Shown here: in pieces, positions 57,445-64,000 of the stretch | How the letters are laid out: every line of letters begins with the position of its first letter | How positions within the stretch are numbered: position 1 is the first letter of the stretch | Origin: Streptomyces sp. 378 | Lineage (GTDB): Bacteria > Actinomycetota > Actinomycetes > Streptomycetales > Streptomycetaceae | DNA length: 64,000 nucleotides | Assembly: GCF_030124145.1 (NCBI RefSeq) | Contig: NZ_JASKMS010000007.1 | Span: forward strand, 1 to 64,000 | Direction of reading: 5' to 3' | Notes under the pieces: generated by a model | The model's input: only the letters and a program-made list of their open reading frames with translations | Told to the model about the DNA's origin: nothing | The model's database searches: none | Program-made: the position numbers and the translations under genes

Positions 57445-57768
57445 GAGGCGGCCCTCCCCGGCACCGGTGGATGGTGCCTCTCCCGCCCGCCGGGGACGGA
57501 GGTGGCCCTCCCCGGCACCGGTGGATGGTGCCTCTCCCGCCCGCCGGGGACGGAGGTGGCCCTCCCCGGCACCGGTGGATGGTGCCTCTCCCGCCCGCCG
57601 GGGACGGAGGTGGCCCTCCCCGGCACCGGTGGATGGTGCCTCTCCCGCCCGCCGGGGACGGAGGTGGCCCTCCCCGGCACCGGTGGATGGTGCCTCTCCC
57701 GCCCGCCGGGGACGGAGGTGGCCCTCCCCGGCACCGGTGGATGGTGCCCCTCCCGCCCGCCGGGGACG
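57445..57768. repeat. 54-bp minisatellite, six copies
   Basis: Six nearly identical head-to-tail units of 54 bp begin at 57445, 57499, 57553, 57607, 57661 and 57715. Each contains CCTCCCCGGCACCGGTGGAT and CCTCTCCCGCCCGCCGGGGA. The first and last units carry single-base changes, and a degenerate partial unit follows. The period is 18 codons, so all frames stay open without resembling a protein. It lies between the c-di-GMP gene and gatC. Confidence 0.92.
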
Positions 57769-57854
57769 GAGGTGGCGGCGGCCCTGCCTCCCGCCGGTGA
57801 AGGTACTGCCCCTTCCGCGGGTCGGCGAAGGAGGGCCCGGCCCTCTCACCCGCC

Positions 57855-58010
57855 GGCGGTCGGCCCTCCAGCCCGGGGCCCCGCCCGGCTTGGCGACTCG
57901 GGCGAGGGCGAAGCTCCCTGTCGGGGTTGCCCGGCGGTCGGCCCTCCAGCCCGGGGTCCGCTCGTCCGGCTCGGCGGTTCGGGCGAGGGTGACGCTGTTC
58001 CACTGCTCGT
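57855..58010. repeat. 78-bp imperfect direct repeat
   Basis: Two copies (57855-57932 and 57933-58010) begin GGCGGTCGGCCCTCCAGCCC and contain TCGGGCGAGGG. They belong to the same GC-rich repeat field that fills 57370-58196. Apart from these repeats and a possible -10 (TAGGAT, 58153-58158) before gatC, I see nothing else in that gap. Confidence 0.7.
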
Positions 58011-58196
58011 CGCCGTCCGAGTGCGTCCGGGCCGTCATCCGGCGGCTCGACGGGCGCCGCACGAGGGCCACATCCCGAGGAGCGGGGCCCGGGAGAACCG
58101 CCGTCGCCGACGGCCGGGCCGAACCGTTTCACGGGCACGGCCCCTCGCCCCATAGGATTGGGCCAAATCCATTCACTCACCCCAGAGGATCGCTGC

Positions 58197-58493
58197 ATGC
58201 CTGGCATCACGCGCGAGGAGGTCGCCCACCTCGCCCGGCTGGCGCGTCTGGAGCTGAAGCCCGAAGAGCTCGACCACTTCGCGGGACAGCTGGACGACAT
58301 CATCGGCGCGGTCGCCCGCGTCAGTGAGGTCGCCGACCAAGACGTACCGCCGACCTCGCACCCGCTCCCGCTGACGAACGTCATGCGCGCGGACGAGGTC
58401 CGTCCGTCGCTCACCCCCGAGCAGGCGCTCTCCGGCGCCCCGGCCCAGGAGCAGCAGCGTTTCAAGGTGCCGCAGATCCTGGGGGAGGACTAA
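58197..58493 (+). CDS. gatC: Asp/Glu-tRNA amidotransferase subunit C
   Basis: A 98-residue small subunit that stabilises GatA/GatB. It matches GatC throughout: [60 protein letters not shown] and [10 protein letters not shown]. The ATG at 58197 is preceded by AGAGGA at eight bases. gatA follows 5 bp after the stop. Confidence 0.96.
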   Translation: MPGITREEVAHLARLARLELKPEELDHFAGQLDDIIGAVARVSEVADQDVPPTSHPLPLTNVMRADEVRPSLTPEQALSGAPAQEQQRFKVPQILGED

Positions 58494-58498
58494 CAGCC

Positions 58499-59992
58499 AT
58501 GACGGACATCATCAAGCTCACGGCAGCCGAGACCGCCGCGAAGATCGCCTCCGGCGAGCTCACCGCGGTCCAGGTCACGGAGGCCCACCTGGCCCGCATC
58601 GAGGCCGTCGACGAGAAGGTGCACGCCTTCCTGCACGTCGACCGCGAGGGCGCCCTGGCCCAGGCCCGTGCCGTCGACGACAAGCGCGCCAAGGGCGAGA
58701 AGCTCGGCCCGCTGGCCGGTGTGCCCCTCGCGCTGAAGGACATCTTCACCACCGAGGGCATCCCGACCACGGTCGGCTCGAAGATCCTCGAGGGCTGGAT
58801 CCCGCCGTACGACGCGACCGTCACCCAGCGTCTGAAGGCCGCCGACGTGGTCATCCTCGGCAAGACCAACATGGACGAGTTCGCCATGGGGTCCTCCACC
58901 GAGAACAGCGCCTACGGTCCGACCGGCAACCCCTGGGACCTGACCAAGATCCCCGGCGGCTCCGGGGGCGGTTCCTCCGCCGCGCTGGCCGCGCACATGG
59001 CCCCCCTCGCCATCGGCACCGACACGGGCGGCTCCATCCGCCAGCCCGCCGCCGTCACCGGCACGGTCGGTGTGAAGCCGACGTACGGCGGGGTGTCCCG
59101 CTACGGCATGGTGGCCTTCTCCTCCTCCCTCGACCAGGGCGGCCCCTGCGCCCGCACGGTCCTGGACGCGGCCCTGCTGCACGAGGTGATCGCGGGGCAC
59201 GACCCGCTCGACTCCACGTCCATCGACGCCCCGGTCCCGCCGGTCGTCGAGGCCGCCCGCAACGGCTCGGTCGAGGGCATGCGCGTCGGCGTCGTCAAGC
59301 AGTTCCGCGGCGAGGGCTACCAGGCCGGTGTCATCCAGCGGTTCGACGAGTCCGTCGCGCTGCTCAAGGAGCTGGGCGCCGAGATCGTCGAGCTGGACTG
59401 CCCGTCCTTCGACCTGGCGCTGTCGGCGTACTACCTGATCGCGCCCTCCGAGTGCTCCTCCAACCTCGCCCGCTTCGACGGTCTGCGCTACGGCGCGCGG
59501 ACCGGCGACGACGGCACGCGCTCCGCCGAGGAAGTCACCTCCCTCACCCGCGAGGCCGGCTTCGGCCCCGAGGTCAAGCGCCGCATCATGCTCGGCACCT
59601 ACGCCCTGTCGAGCGGCTACTACGACGCCTACTACGGCAGCGCCCAGAAGGTCCGCACACTCATCAAGCAGGACTTCGACAAGGCGTTCGACCAGGTCGA
59701 CGTGATCGTCTCCCCGACGACCCCGACCACCGCCTTCGCGATCGGCGAGCGCGCCGACGACCCGATGGCGATGTACCTCGCCGACCTGTGCACCATCCCG
59801 ACCAACCTGGCGGGCAACGCGGCCATGTCGCTGCCGTGCGGTCTCGCCCCGGAGGACAACCTCCCGGTCGGTCTGCAGATCATCGCCCCCGTCATGAAGG
59901 ACGACCGCCTGTACAAGGTGGGTGCGGCCGTCGAGGCCGCCTTCGTGGAAAAGTGGGGCCACCCGCTGATCGAGGAGGCTCCGTCACTGTGA
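58499..59992 (+). CDS. gatA: Asp/Glu-tRNA amidotransferase subunit A
   Basis: A 497-residue amidase-signature enzyme that releases ammonia from glutamine for transfer to misacylated Glu-tRNA(Gln) or Asp-tRNA(Asn). The Ser-cisSer-Lys triad is visible: Lys80 in [11 protein letters not shown], the cis-Ser in [14 protein letters not shown] and the nucleophile Ser in [13 protein letters not shown]. Its stop overlaps the GTG start of a 79-residue gene (GTGA). Part of gatC-gatA-small gene-gatB. Confidence 0.96.
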   Translation: MTDIIKLTAAETAAKIASGELTAVQVTEAHLARIEAVDEKVHAFLHVDREGALAQARAVDDKRAKGEKLGPLAGVPLALKDIFTTEGIPTTVGSKILEGWIPPYDATVTQRLKAADVVILGKTNMDEFAMGSSTENSAYGPTGNPWDLTKIPGGSGGGSSAALAAHMAPLAIGTDTGGSIRQPAAVTGTVGVKPTYGGVSRYGMVAFSSSLDQGGPCARTVLDAALLHEVIAGHDPLDSTSIDAPVPPVVEAARNGSVEGMRVGVVKQFRGEGYQAGVIQRFDESVALLKELGAEIVELDCPSFDLALSAYYLIAPSECSSNLARFDGLRYGARTGDDGTRSAEEVTSLTREAGFGPEVKRRIMLGTYALSSGYYDAYYGSAQKVRTLIKQDFDKAFDQVDVIVSPTTPTTAFAIGERADDPMAMYLADLCTIPTNLAGNAAMSLPCGLAPEDNLPVGLQIIAPVMKDDRLYKVGAAVEAAFVEKWGHPLIEEAPSL

Positions 59993-60228
59993 GCGCACTG
60001 TCCAAGGCCAAGGGCTTCAAGAAGTCCAAGTCCGGTCTGTACATCTCGATGGCCACGTCGGCGTTCGGCGTCCTCGGGGTCTACAAGCAGATCAAGAAGG
60101 CCCGCGGAGACAACGACACGCTGCGGCTGCTCGACGCCGTCGTGACCGGAGCGGCGGTCGTCACCAACCTGGCCATTCTCTACCGCGAGCTGAAGCAGCT
60201 GGGCGACGAAGACGTCCTGTTGGGCTGA
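59989..60228 (+). CDS. Small conserved-looking protein between gatA and gatB
   Basis: A 79-residue basic protein: a Lys-rich start ([19 protein letters not shown]), a weakly hydrophobic segment ([20 protein letters not shown]), then [20 protein letters not shown] as a likely TM or amphipathic helix and an acidic end ([13 protein letters not shown]). The GTG at 59989 overlaps the gatA stop and has GAGGAGG upstream, so it is translationally coupled to gatA. gatB begins 14 bp later. I recall a similar small gene at this place in other Streptomyces; function unknown. Confidence 0.85.
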   Translation: MSALSKAKGFKKSKSGLYISMATSAFGVLGVYKQIKKARGDNDTLRLLDAVVTGAAVVTNLAILYRELKQLGDEDVLLG

Positions 60229-60242
60229 GAGGGAAGTTCACC

Positions 60243-61757
60243 GTGACCACCACGACCGACCTGGTGTCGTACGAGGACGCACTCGCGTCGTACGACCCCG
60301 TCATGGGCCTTGAGGTCCATGTCGAACTCGGCACCAAGACCAAGATGTTCTGCGGCTGCTCGACCGCCCTCGGCCAGGACGCCAACACGCAGACCTGCCC
60401 GGTCTGCCTCGGCCTGCCCGGCGCGCTCCCGGTCGTCAACGCGACCGGCGTCGAGTCCGCGATCAGGATCGGCCTCGCGCTGAACTGCGAGATCGCCGAG
60501 TGGTGCCGCTTCGCCCGGAAGAACTACTTCTATCCGGACATGCCGAAGAACTTCCAGACCTCCCAGTACGACGAGCCGATCGCCTTCAACGGCTACCTCG
60601 ACGTCCAGCTGGAGGACGGCGAGACCTTCCGCGTGGAGATCGAACGCGCCCACATGGAGGAGGACACCGGCAAGTCGACCCACGTCGGCGGCGCCACCGG
60701 CCGCATCCACGGCGCGTCCCACTCCCTGCTGGACTACAACCGCGCCGGTATCCCGCTCATCGAGATCGTCACCAAGCCGATCGAGGGCGCGGGCGAGCGT
60801 GCCCCCGAGGTCGCGCGGGCCTACGTCCGTGAGCTGCGCGAGCTCATCAAGGCGCTCGGCGTCTCCGAGGCCCGGATGGAGATGGGCCAGATGCGCTGCG
60901 ACGTGAACCTGTCGCTGCGCCCGCACGGCACCGAGAAGTTCGGCACGCGTTCGGAGACGAAGAACGTCAACTCGCTGCGGTCCGTGGAGCGCGCGGCCCG
61001 CTTCGAGATCCAGCGGCACGCGGCCGTGCTGTCGTCCGGCGGCACGATCATCCAGGAGACCCGCCACTTCCACGAGGACACGGGGTCGACGACCTCGGGC
61101 CGGGTGAAGGAGGAGGCCGAGGACTACCGGTACTTCCCGGAGCCCGACCTCGTCCCGGTGGCCCCGTCCCGCGAGTGGGTCGAGGAGATCCGCGCCGGGC
61201 TGCCCGAGCTGCCGCTGGTCCGCCGCAACCGGCTCCGTGAGGAGTGGGGTGTCTCGGCCACCGACATGCAGGCGATCCTCAACGCCGGTGCGCTGGAGCC
61301 GATCGTCGCCACCATCGAGGCCGGGGCCGACGCGGCGTCCGCCCGCAAGTGGTGGATGGGCGAGCTGGCCCGCAGTGCCAACGAGTCGGGCAAGGCGCTC
61401 GACGAGCTGGCGATCACGCCGGTCCAGGTCGCCCGGGTCACCGAGCTCGTCGCGAAGGGCGACCTGAACGACAAGCTGGCCCGGCAGGTCATCGAGGGCG
61501 TCCTCGCGGGCGAGGGCACCCCGGACGAGGTCGTCGACAAGCGGGGCCTGAAGGTCGTCTCCGACGAGGGCGCCCTCACCACCGCCGTCGAGGAGGCCAT
61601 CGCCGGCAACCCGGCCATCGCGGACAAGATCCGCGGCGGCAAGGTGGCCGCGGCCGGCGCCCTGGTCGGCGCGGTCATGAAGGCGACCCGGGGGCAGGCC
61701 GACGCGGCCCGCGTCAAGGAGCTGATCCTGCAGAAGCTGGGCGTCAGCGAGGGCTGA
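60243..61757 (+). CDS. gatB: Asp/Glu-tRNA amidotransferase subunit B
   Basis: A 504-residue kinase/transferase subunit that activates the misacylated tRNA side chain with ATP and receives ammonia from GatA. Diagnostic segments are [19 protein letters not shown] and [17 protein letters not shown] (zinc-binding Cys), [36 protein letters not shown] and [11 protein letters not shown]; the C-terminal YqeY-like tRNA-binding domain is complete. The GTG at 60243 follows GAGAGGGAAG. A terminator follows at 61777-61806. Confidence 0.96.
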   Translation: MTTTTDLVSYEDALASYDPVMGLEVHVELGTKTKMFCGCSTALGQDANTQTCPVCLGLPGALPVVNATGVESAIRIGLALNCEIAEWCRFARKNYFYPDMPKNFQTSQYDEPIAFNGYLDVQLEDGETFRVEIERAHMEEDTGKSTHVGGATGRIHGASHSLLDYNRAGIPLIEIVTKPIEGAGERAPEVARAYVRELRELIKALGVSEARMEMGQMRCDVNLSLRPHGTEKFGTRSETKNVNSLRSVERAARFEIQRHAAVLSSGGTIIQETRHFHEDTGSTTSGRVKEEAEDYRYFPEPDLVPVAPSREWVEEIRAGLPELPLVRRNRLREEWGVSATDMQAILNAGALEPIVATIEAGADAASARKWWMGELARSANESGKALDELAITPVQVARVTELVAKGDLNDKLARQVIEGVLAGEGTPDEVVDKRGLKVVSDEGALTTAVEEAIAGNPAIADKIRGGKVAAAGALVGAVMKATRGQADAARVKELILQKLGVSEG

Positions 61758-61776
61758 GCCCCGCCGACGCGACCGA

Positions 61777-61806
61777 GGGGGATGCGCCGAACCCGGCGCG
61801 TCCCCC
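61777..61806. terminator. Bidirectional hairpin between gatB and a convergent gene
   Basis: A 13-bp stem with one G-T pair (GGGGGATGCGCCG at 61777-61789, CGGCGCGTCCCCC at 61794-61806) has a four-base AACC loop and TTTG following. It lies between the gatB stop and the stop of the leftward methyltransferase. Confidence 0.8.
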
Positions 61807-61818
61807 TTTGTCACGCGC

Positions 61819-62622
61819 TCAGCGGCGACGCCCCACGACCCGGACGAAGCCCAGCGTCTCGCCCCGGTCGAGGCGCAGCATCTCGGCGCACTGCCGGGCC
61901 ATCCGGATGTGCCAGTCGTCCGTGTGCTCCTCGGCCACGACCTCGCACCAGCGCAGCCAGTCGCGCCAGCCGTCCTCCAGCCAGTCCGCGGTCTCGACCT
62001 CCACGGCCCCGCTGCGGGTCCAGTGGCGTCGCCACCACGCCGCGGTGTGGAAGCACCAGAAGTCGGGCTGCCAGTACGGCTTGAGGTGCTCCGGCGGCTC
62101 GACGCCGTCGATCTCCTCGCGCAGCGCCGGTACGACGACGCCGATCCGCCCGCCGGGCTTCAGCAGCCGCGTCAGGTGGGGCAGGTAGAGGTCGTCGGTG
62201 CCGAAGTACTGGTAGGCGTCGATCGAGACGATCGTGTCGAAGCTGCTCTCGCCGAACGGCAGGTCGTGCGCCTCGGCGAACACGGGCAGGACGCGGTCGG
62301 CGACGCCCGCCTCGGCGATGCGCCCGGCGTTCTCGCCGGGCTTGACCCACAGGTCGGCGGCGGTGACCTGAACGTCGTACTCCCGGGCGAGGAAGACCGA
62401 CGTCATGGCGCGGCCGCAGCCCAGGTCGAGCACGCGGGATCCGGGGCTCAGGGTGTCGAGCCCCAGGGCGGGGGCCAGCCACTCCAGCAGCCACAGCGCG
62501 TGCGGGCCCATCTGGTGGTCGATGGTCCAGCGGGCGTCGTAGCCGTTGCTGCGCGGATAGCCGGGGTGACGCACACGGTCAGTGAGGGGGTCGTTCGAGG
62601 TCCGGGAAGTGATGTCCGACAT
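61819..62622 (-). CDS. Class I SAM-dependent methyltransferase
   Basis: A 267-residue cytosolic methyltransferase of the UbiE/cyclopropane-synthase-like group. It has motif I RVLDLGCGRAMTSVFLA (about 64-80), VTAADLWVKP, FDTIVSIDAYQYFG and LLKPGGRIGVVVPAL. The C-terminal third is rich in Trp (FWCFHTAAWWRRHWTRSG), suggesting a small hydrophobic substrate. The ATG is at 62620-62622. It is monocistronic and convergent with gatB. The substrate cannot be inferred. Confidence 0.87.
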   Translation of the reverse strand: MSDITSRTSNDPLTDRVRHPGYPRSNGYDARWTIDHQMGPHALWLLEWLAPALGLDTLSPGSRVLDLGCGRAMTSVFLAREYDVQVTAADLWVKPGENAGRIAEAGVADRVLPVFAEAHDLPFGESSFDTIVSIDAYQYFGTDDLYLPHLTRLLKPGGRIGVVVPALREEIDGVEPPEHLKPYWQPDFWCFHTAAWWRRHWTRSGAVEVETADWLEDGWRDWLRWCEVVAEEHTDDWHIRMARQCAEMLRLDRGETLGFVRVVGRRR

Positions 62623-62813
62623 CGGTGGACGGGCTCCTTGAGTCCTTGAGGAAGAAAGGGGATGGGGAGGAGCTCGGTCGGACCGTCAAACAACGCACCT
62701 GCTTCGGCCGGGCGGCGGGATGCCGCGGGCATTCCTCGGACGAGCGGACGCTAACAGCCCGCTGACCGGCCCCGCACCCGGTTTTCCCCGCCCGGCGCGC
62801 TACCGTCTCGGCC

Positions 62814-63149
62814 ATGAGTGGACGTGCTGATTCCGACATCGATCCCGCGATAGCGGACTCGGAGACGGCCGCCGGGCAGGACGAGGCCGCCGACGACCTC
62901 ATGGAAGACGCGCGCCGGGCCCGCTGGACGGCGGCGGCCACCGGCGCCGCACTGACCCTGGCGGGGTTCGCCGCGGCGCTGCTCCGCCTCACCGGCTCCG
63001 CACCGGCGCTCGTCCCGGCCGCGTACGCCGGCGGGGCCGCCGTCTGCGCTGCCGCCGCCGTGCTGGGCTCCCGTGGCCGCACCCGGCGCGCGCTGTGGCT
63101 GCTGGTCGCGGGCGTGATGGTGATGGCGCTGGGGGACCAGTTCGACTGA
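62814..63149 (+). CDS. Small membrane protein, function unknown
   Basis: A 111-residue protein. An acidic N-terminus (DSDIDPAIADSETAAGQDEA) is followed by three hydrophobic helices (TAAATGAALTLAGFAAALL, ALVPAAYAGGAAVCAAAAVL and ALWLLVAGVMVMALG). The ATG has no Shine-Dalgarno sequence, and TACCGT lies seven bases upstream (62801-62806), so a leaderless message is likely. No domain is recognised. Confidence 0.7.
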   Translation: MSGRADSDIDPAIADSETAAGQDEAADDLMEDARRARWTAAATGAALTLAGFAAALLRLTGSAPALVPAAYAGGAAVCAAAAVLGSRGRTRRALWLLVAGVMVMALGDQFD

Positions 63150-63307
63150 GGCCGGACGCTGTGAATAAGCCCACGAAGCCGACAAATGATCTCACGCGTT
63201 TGTAAGAGTGGCAGCGCATTGCTCATGCGTTCTTTGCTGGCCGTTCAGTTCATGCACGACTGTTCCCGGTCAAAGATCCACCCAAGGCAACTCCGGGAGC
63301 ACGTTTC

Positions 63308-64000
63308 GTGGCAGCCCTCGCACGCTGGTGTGTCCAGCGCCGTCTGCTCAGCGTCCTGCTGTGGCTCCTCGCGTTCTCGGGGATCGCCGCCGGTGCCGCC
63401 GTCGCCGGTACCGCGTACTCGAACGACTACCAGGTCCCCGGCACCGAGTCGGGCCGTGCCACCGAACTGCTGCACGAAGGGTTCCCGCAGCTCGGCGGGG
63501 ACAGCGACACCGTCGTCTGGCACACCTCCGGCAGCGTCCGCGCCGCCGACGTCGAGCAGACGATGACCCGCACCCTGGACCGGATCGAGAACCTCCCCGG
63601 CGTGGCCTCGGTCACCAGCCCCTACGACGGGCCGGGCGAGGGCCGCATCAGCGCGGACGGCCGCACCGCGTACGCCTCGGTCACCTTCGACGACCGGGCC
63701 GAGGACATCGGCGAGGGCCAGGCACAGGCCGTCGTCGACACGGCGAAGAGCGCCGAGACCGACGGGCTCCAGGTGGAGCTGGGCGGCAGCGCCGTCGCGC
63801 TCACCGAGTCCTCCGGCGGGCACCTCGCCGAGATCGTCGGCGTGATCGTCGCCGCGGTGGTGCTGTTCCTCGCCTTCGGCTCGCTCGCCGCGTCCCTGCT
63901 GCCCATCGCCACCGCCCTGGTCGGCGTCGGCACCGCCTACGCCGGGATCGTGCTGCTCGGACACGCCATGACCGTCGCCGACTTCGCGCCCATGCTGGGC
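63308..64000 (+). CDS. MMPL/RND-family transporter, 5' part (cut by window end)
   Basis: The first 231 codons of a large transporter; the rest lies beyond the window. It has an N-terminal TM helix (RLLSVLLWLLAFSGIAAGAA), a periplasmic-type porter domain (about 35-180, YSNDYQVPGTESGRATELL) and then the first helices of the membrane bundle (EIVGVIVAAVVLFLAFGSLA, LLPIATALVGVGTAYAGIVL). This is the arrangement of MMPL lipid or drug exporters. The GTG at 63308 follows GGGAG. Substrate unknown. Confidence 0.88.
   Translation, partial: MAALARWCVQRRLLSVLLWLLAFSGIAAGAAVAGTAYSNDYQVPGTESGRATELLHEGFPQLGGDSDTVVWHTSGSVRAADVEQTMTRTLDRIENLPGVASVTSPYDGPGEGRISADGRTAYASVTFDDRAEDIGEGQAQAVVDTAKSAETDGLQVELGGSAVALTESSGGHLAEIVGVIVAAVVLFLAFGSLAASLLPIATALVGVGTAYAGIVLLGHAMTVADFAPMLG

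Noticed and set aside
58127..58158. A complete promoter for gatC (TTTCAC ... TAGGAT).
   Set aside because: The spacing (20 bp) is too long for a standard sigma promoter; only the -10-like TAGGAT is kept as a possibility.

Overview
The window is chromosomal DNA of a high-GC actinomycete, almost certainly a Streptomyces. The evidence is strong G/C bias at third codon positions, many GTG and TTG starts, 4-bp ATGA/GTGA gene overlaps, two Streptomyces-type palindromic repeat families, and a gene order (glgX, L,D-transpeptidases, sdaA-glyA-gcvHT, oligopeptide transporter, mnmA, ligA, an rmdB-like gene, gatCAB) that I recall from the S. coelicolor SCO545x-SCO550x region. That synteny is from memory and was not searched.

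Layout. 0-5 kb: a DUF1990 protein and two tandem secreted thermolysin-type (M4) proteases. 4.8-12.2 kb: a leftward four-gene ABC exporter operon encoding two asymmetric heterodimers. 12.4-20.5 kb: glgX, two lipoprotein L,D-transpeptidases, enoyl-CoA hydratase, an anti-sigma-type ATPase and a beta-propeller lipoprotein. 20.5-26.7 kb: an accessory zone with a 33-bp minisatellite, decayed genes, an EF-hand protein, a lactococcin 972-type bacteriocin cassette (peptide, seven-TM-type membrane protein, ABC ATPase), a glycosyltransferase fragment and a dead IS630-type element. 26.9-31.5 kb: sdaA, glyA, gcvH and gcvT read leftward behind a tandem glycine riboswitch. 31.7-35 kb: a P-loop kinase-like gene, a long minisatellite field and two SseB-domain genes. 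35.4-41.5 kb: a five-gene oligopeptide ABC importer. 41.6-50.9 kb: a TRIC/UPF0126 channel protein, a thioesterase, a TetR regulator with paired operator-like sites facing small membrane proteins, cysteine desulfurase and MnmA (sulfur relay for tRNA 2-thiouridine), a Tat-type amidase, a hydrolase, DUF427, a methyltransferase and a LOG-family protein. 50.9-64 kb: SDR, a MetE-C-like enzyme, NAD-dependent DNA ligase, a GGDEF/EAL protein, a 54-bp minisatellite, gatC-gatA-small gene-gatB, a methyltransferase, a membrane protein and the start of an MMPL transporter.

Functional links. The gcv/glyA/sdaA block interconverts and degrades glycine and serine under glycine control, and two genes of the 'enhanced serine sensitivity' family lie just beyond it. 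Cysteine desulfurase and MnmA act in sequence. GatCAB forms the Asp/Glu-tRNA amidotransferase. The most unusual content is the four-cysteine lactococcin 972-like cassette. Its precursor gene is joined at its 5' end, in antisense, to a glycosyltransferase remnant beside a dead insertion sequence. A second unusual feature is the presence of normally intergenic palindromic repeats in frame inside two ABC exporter genes.
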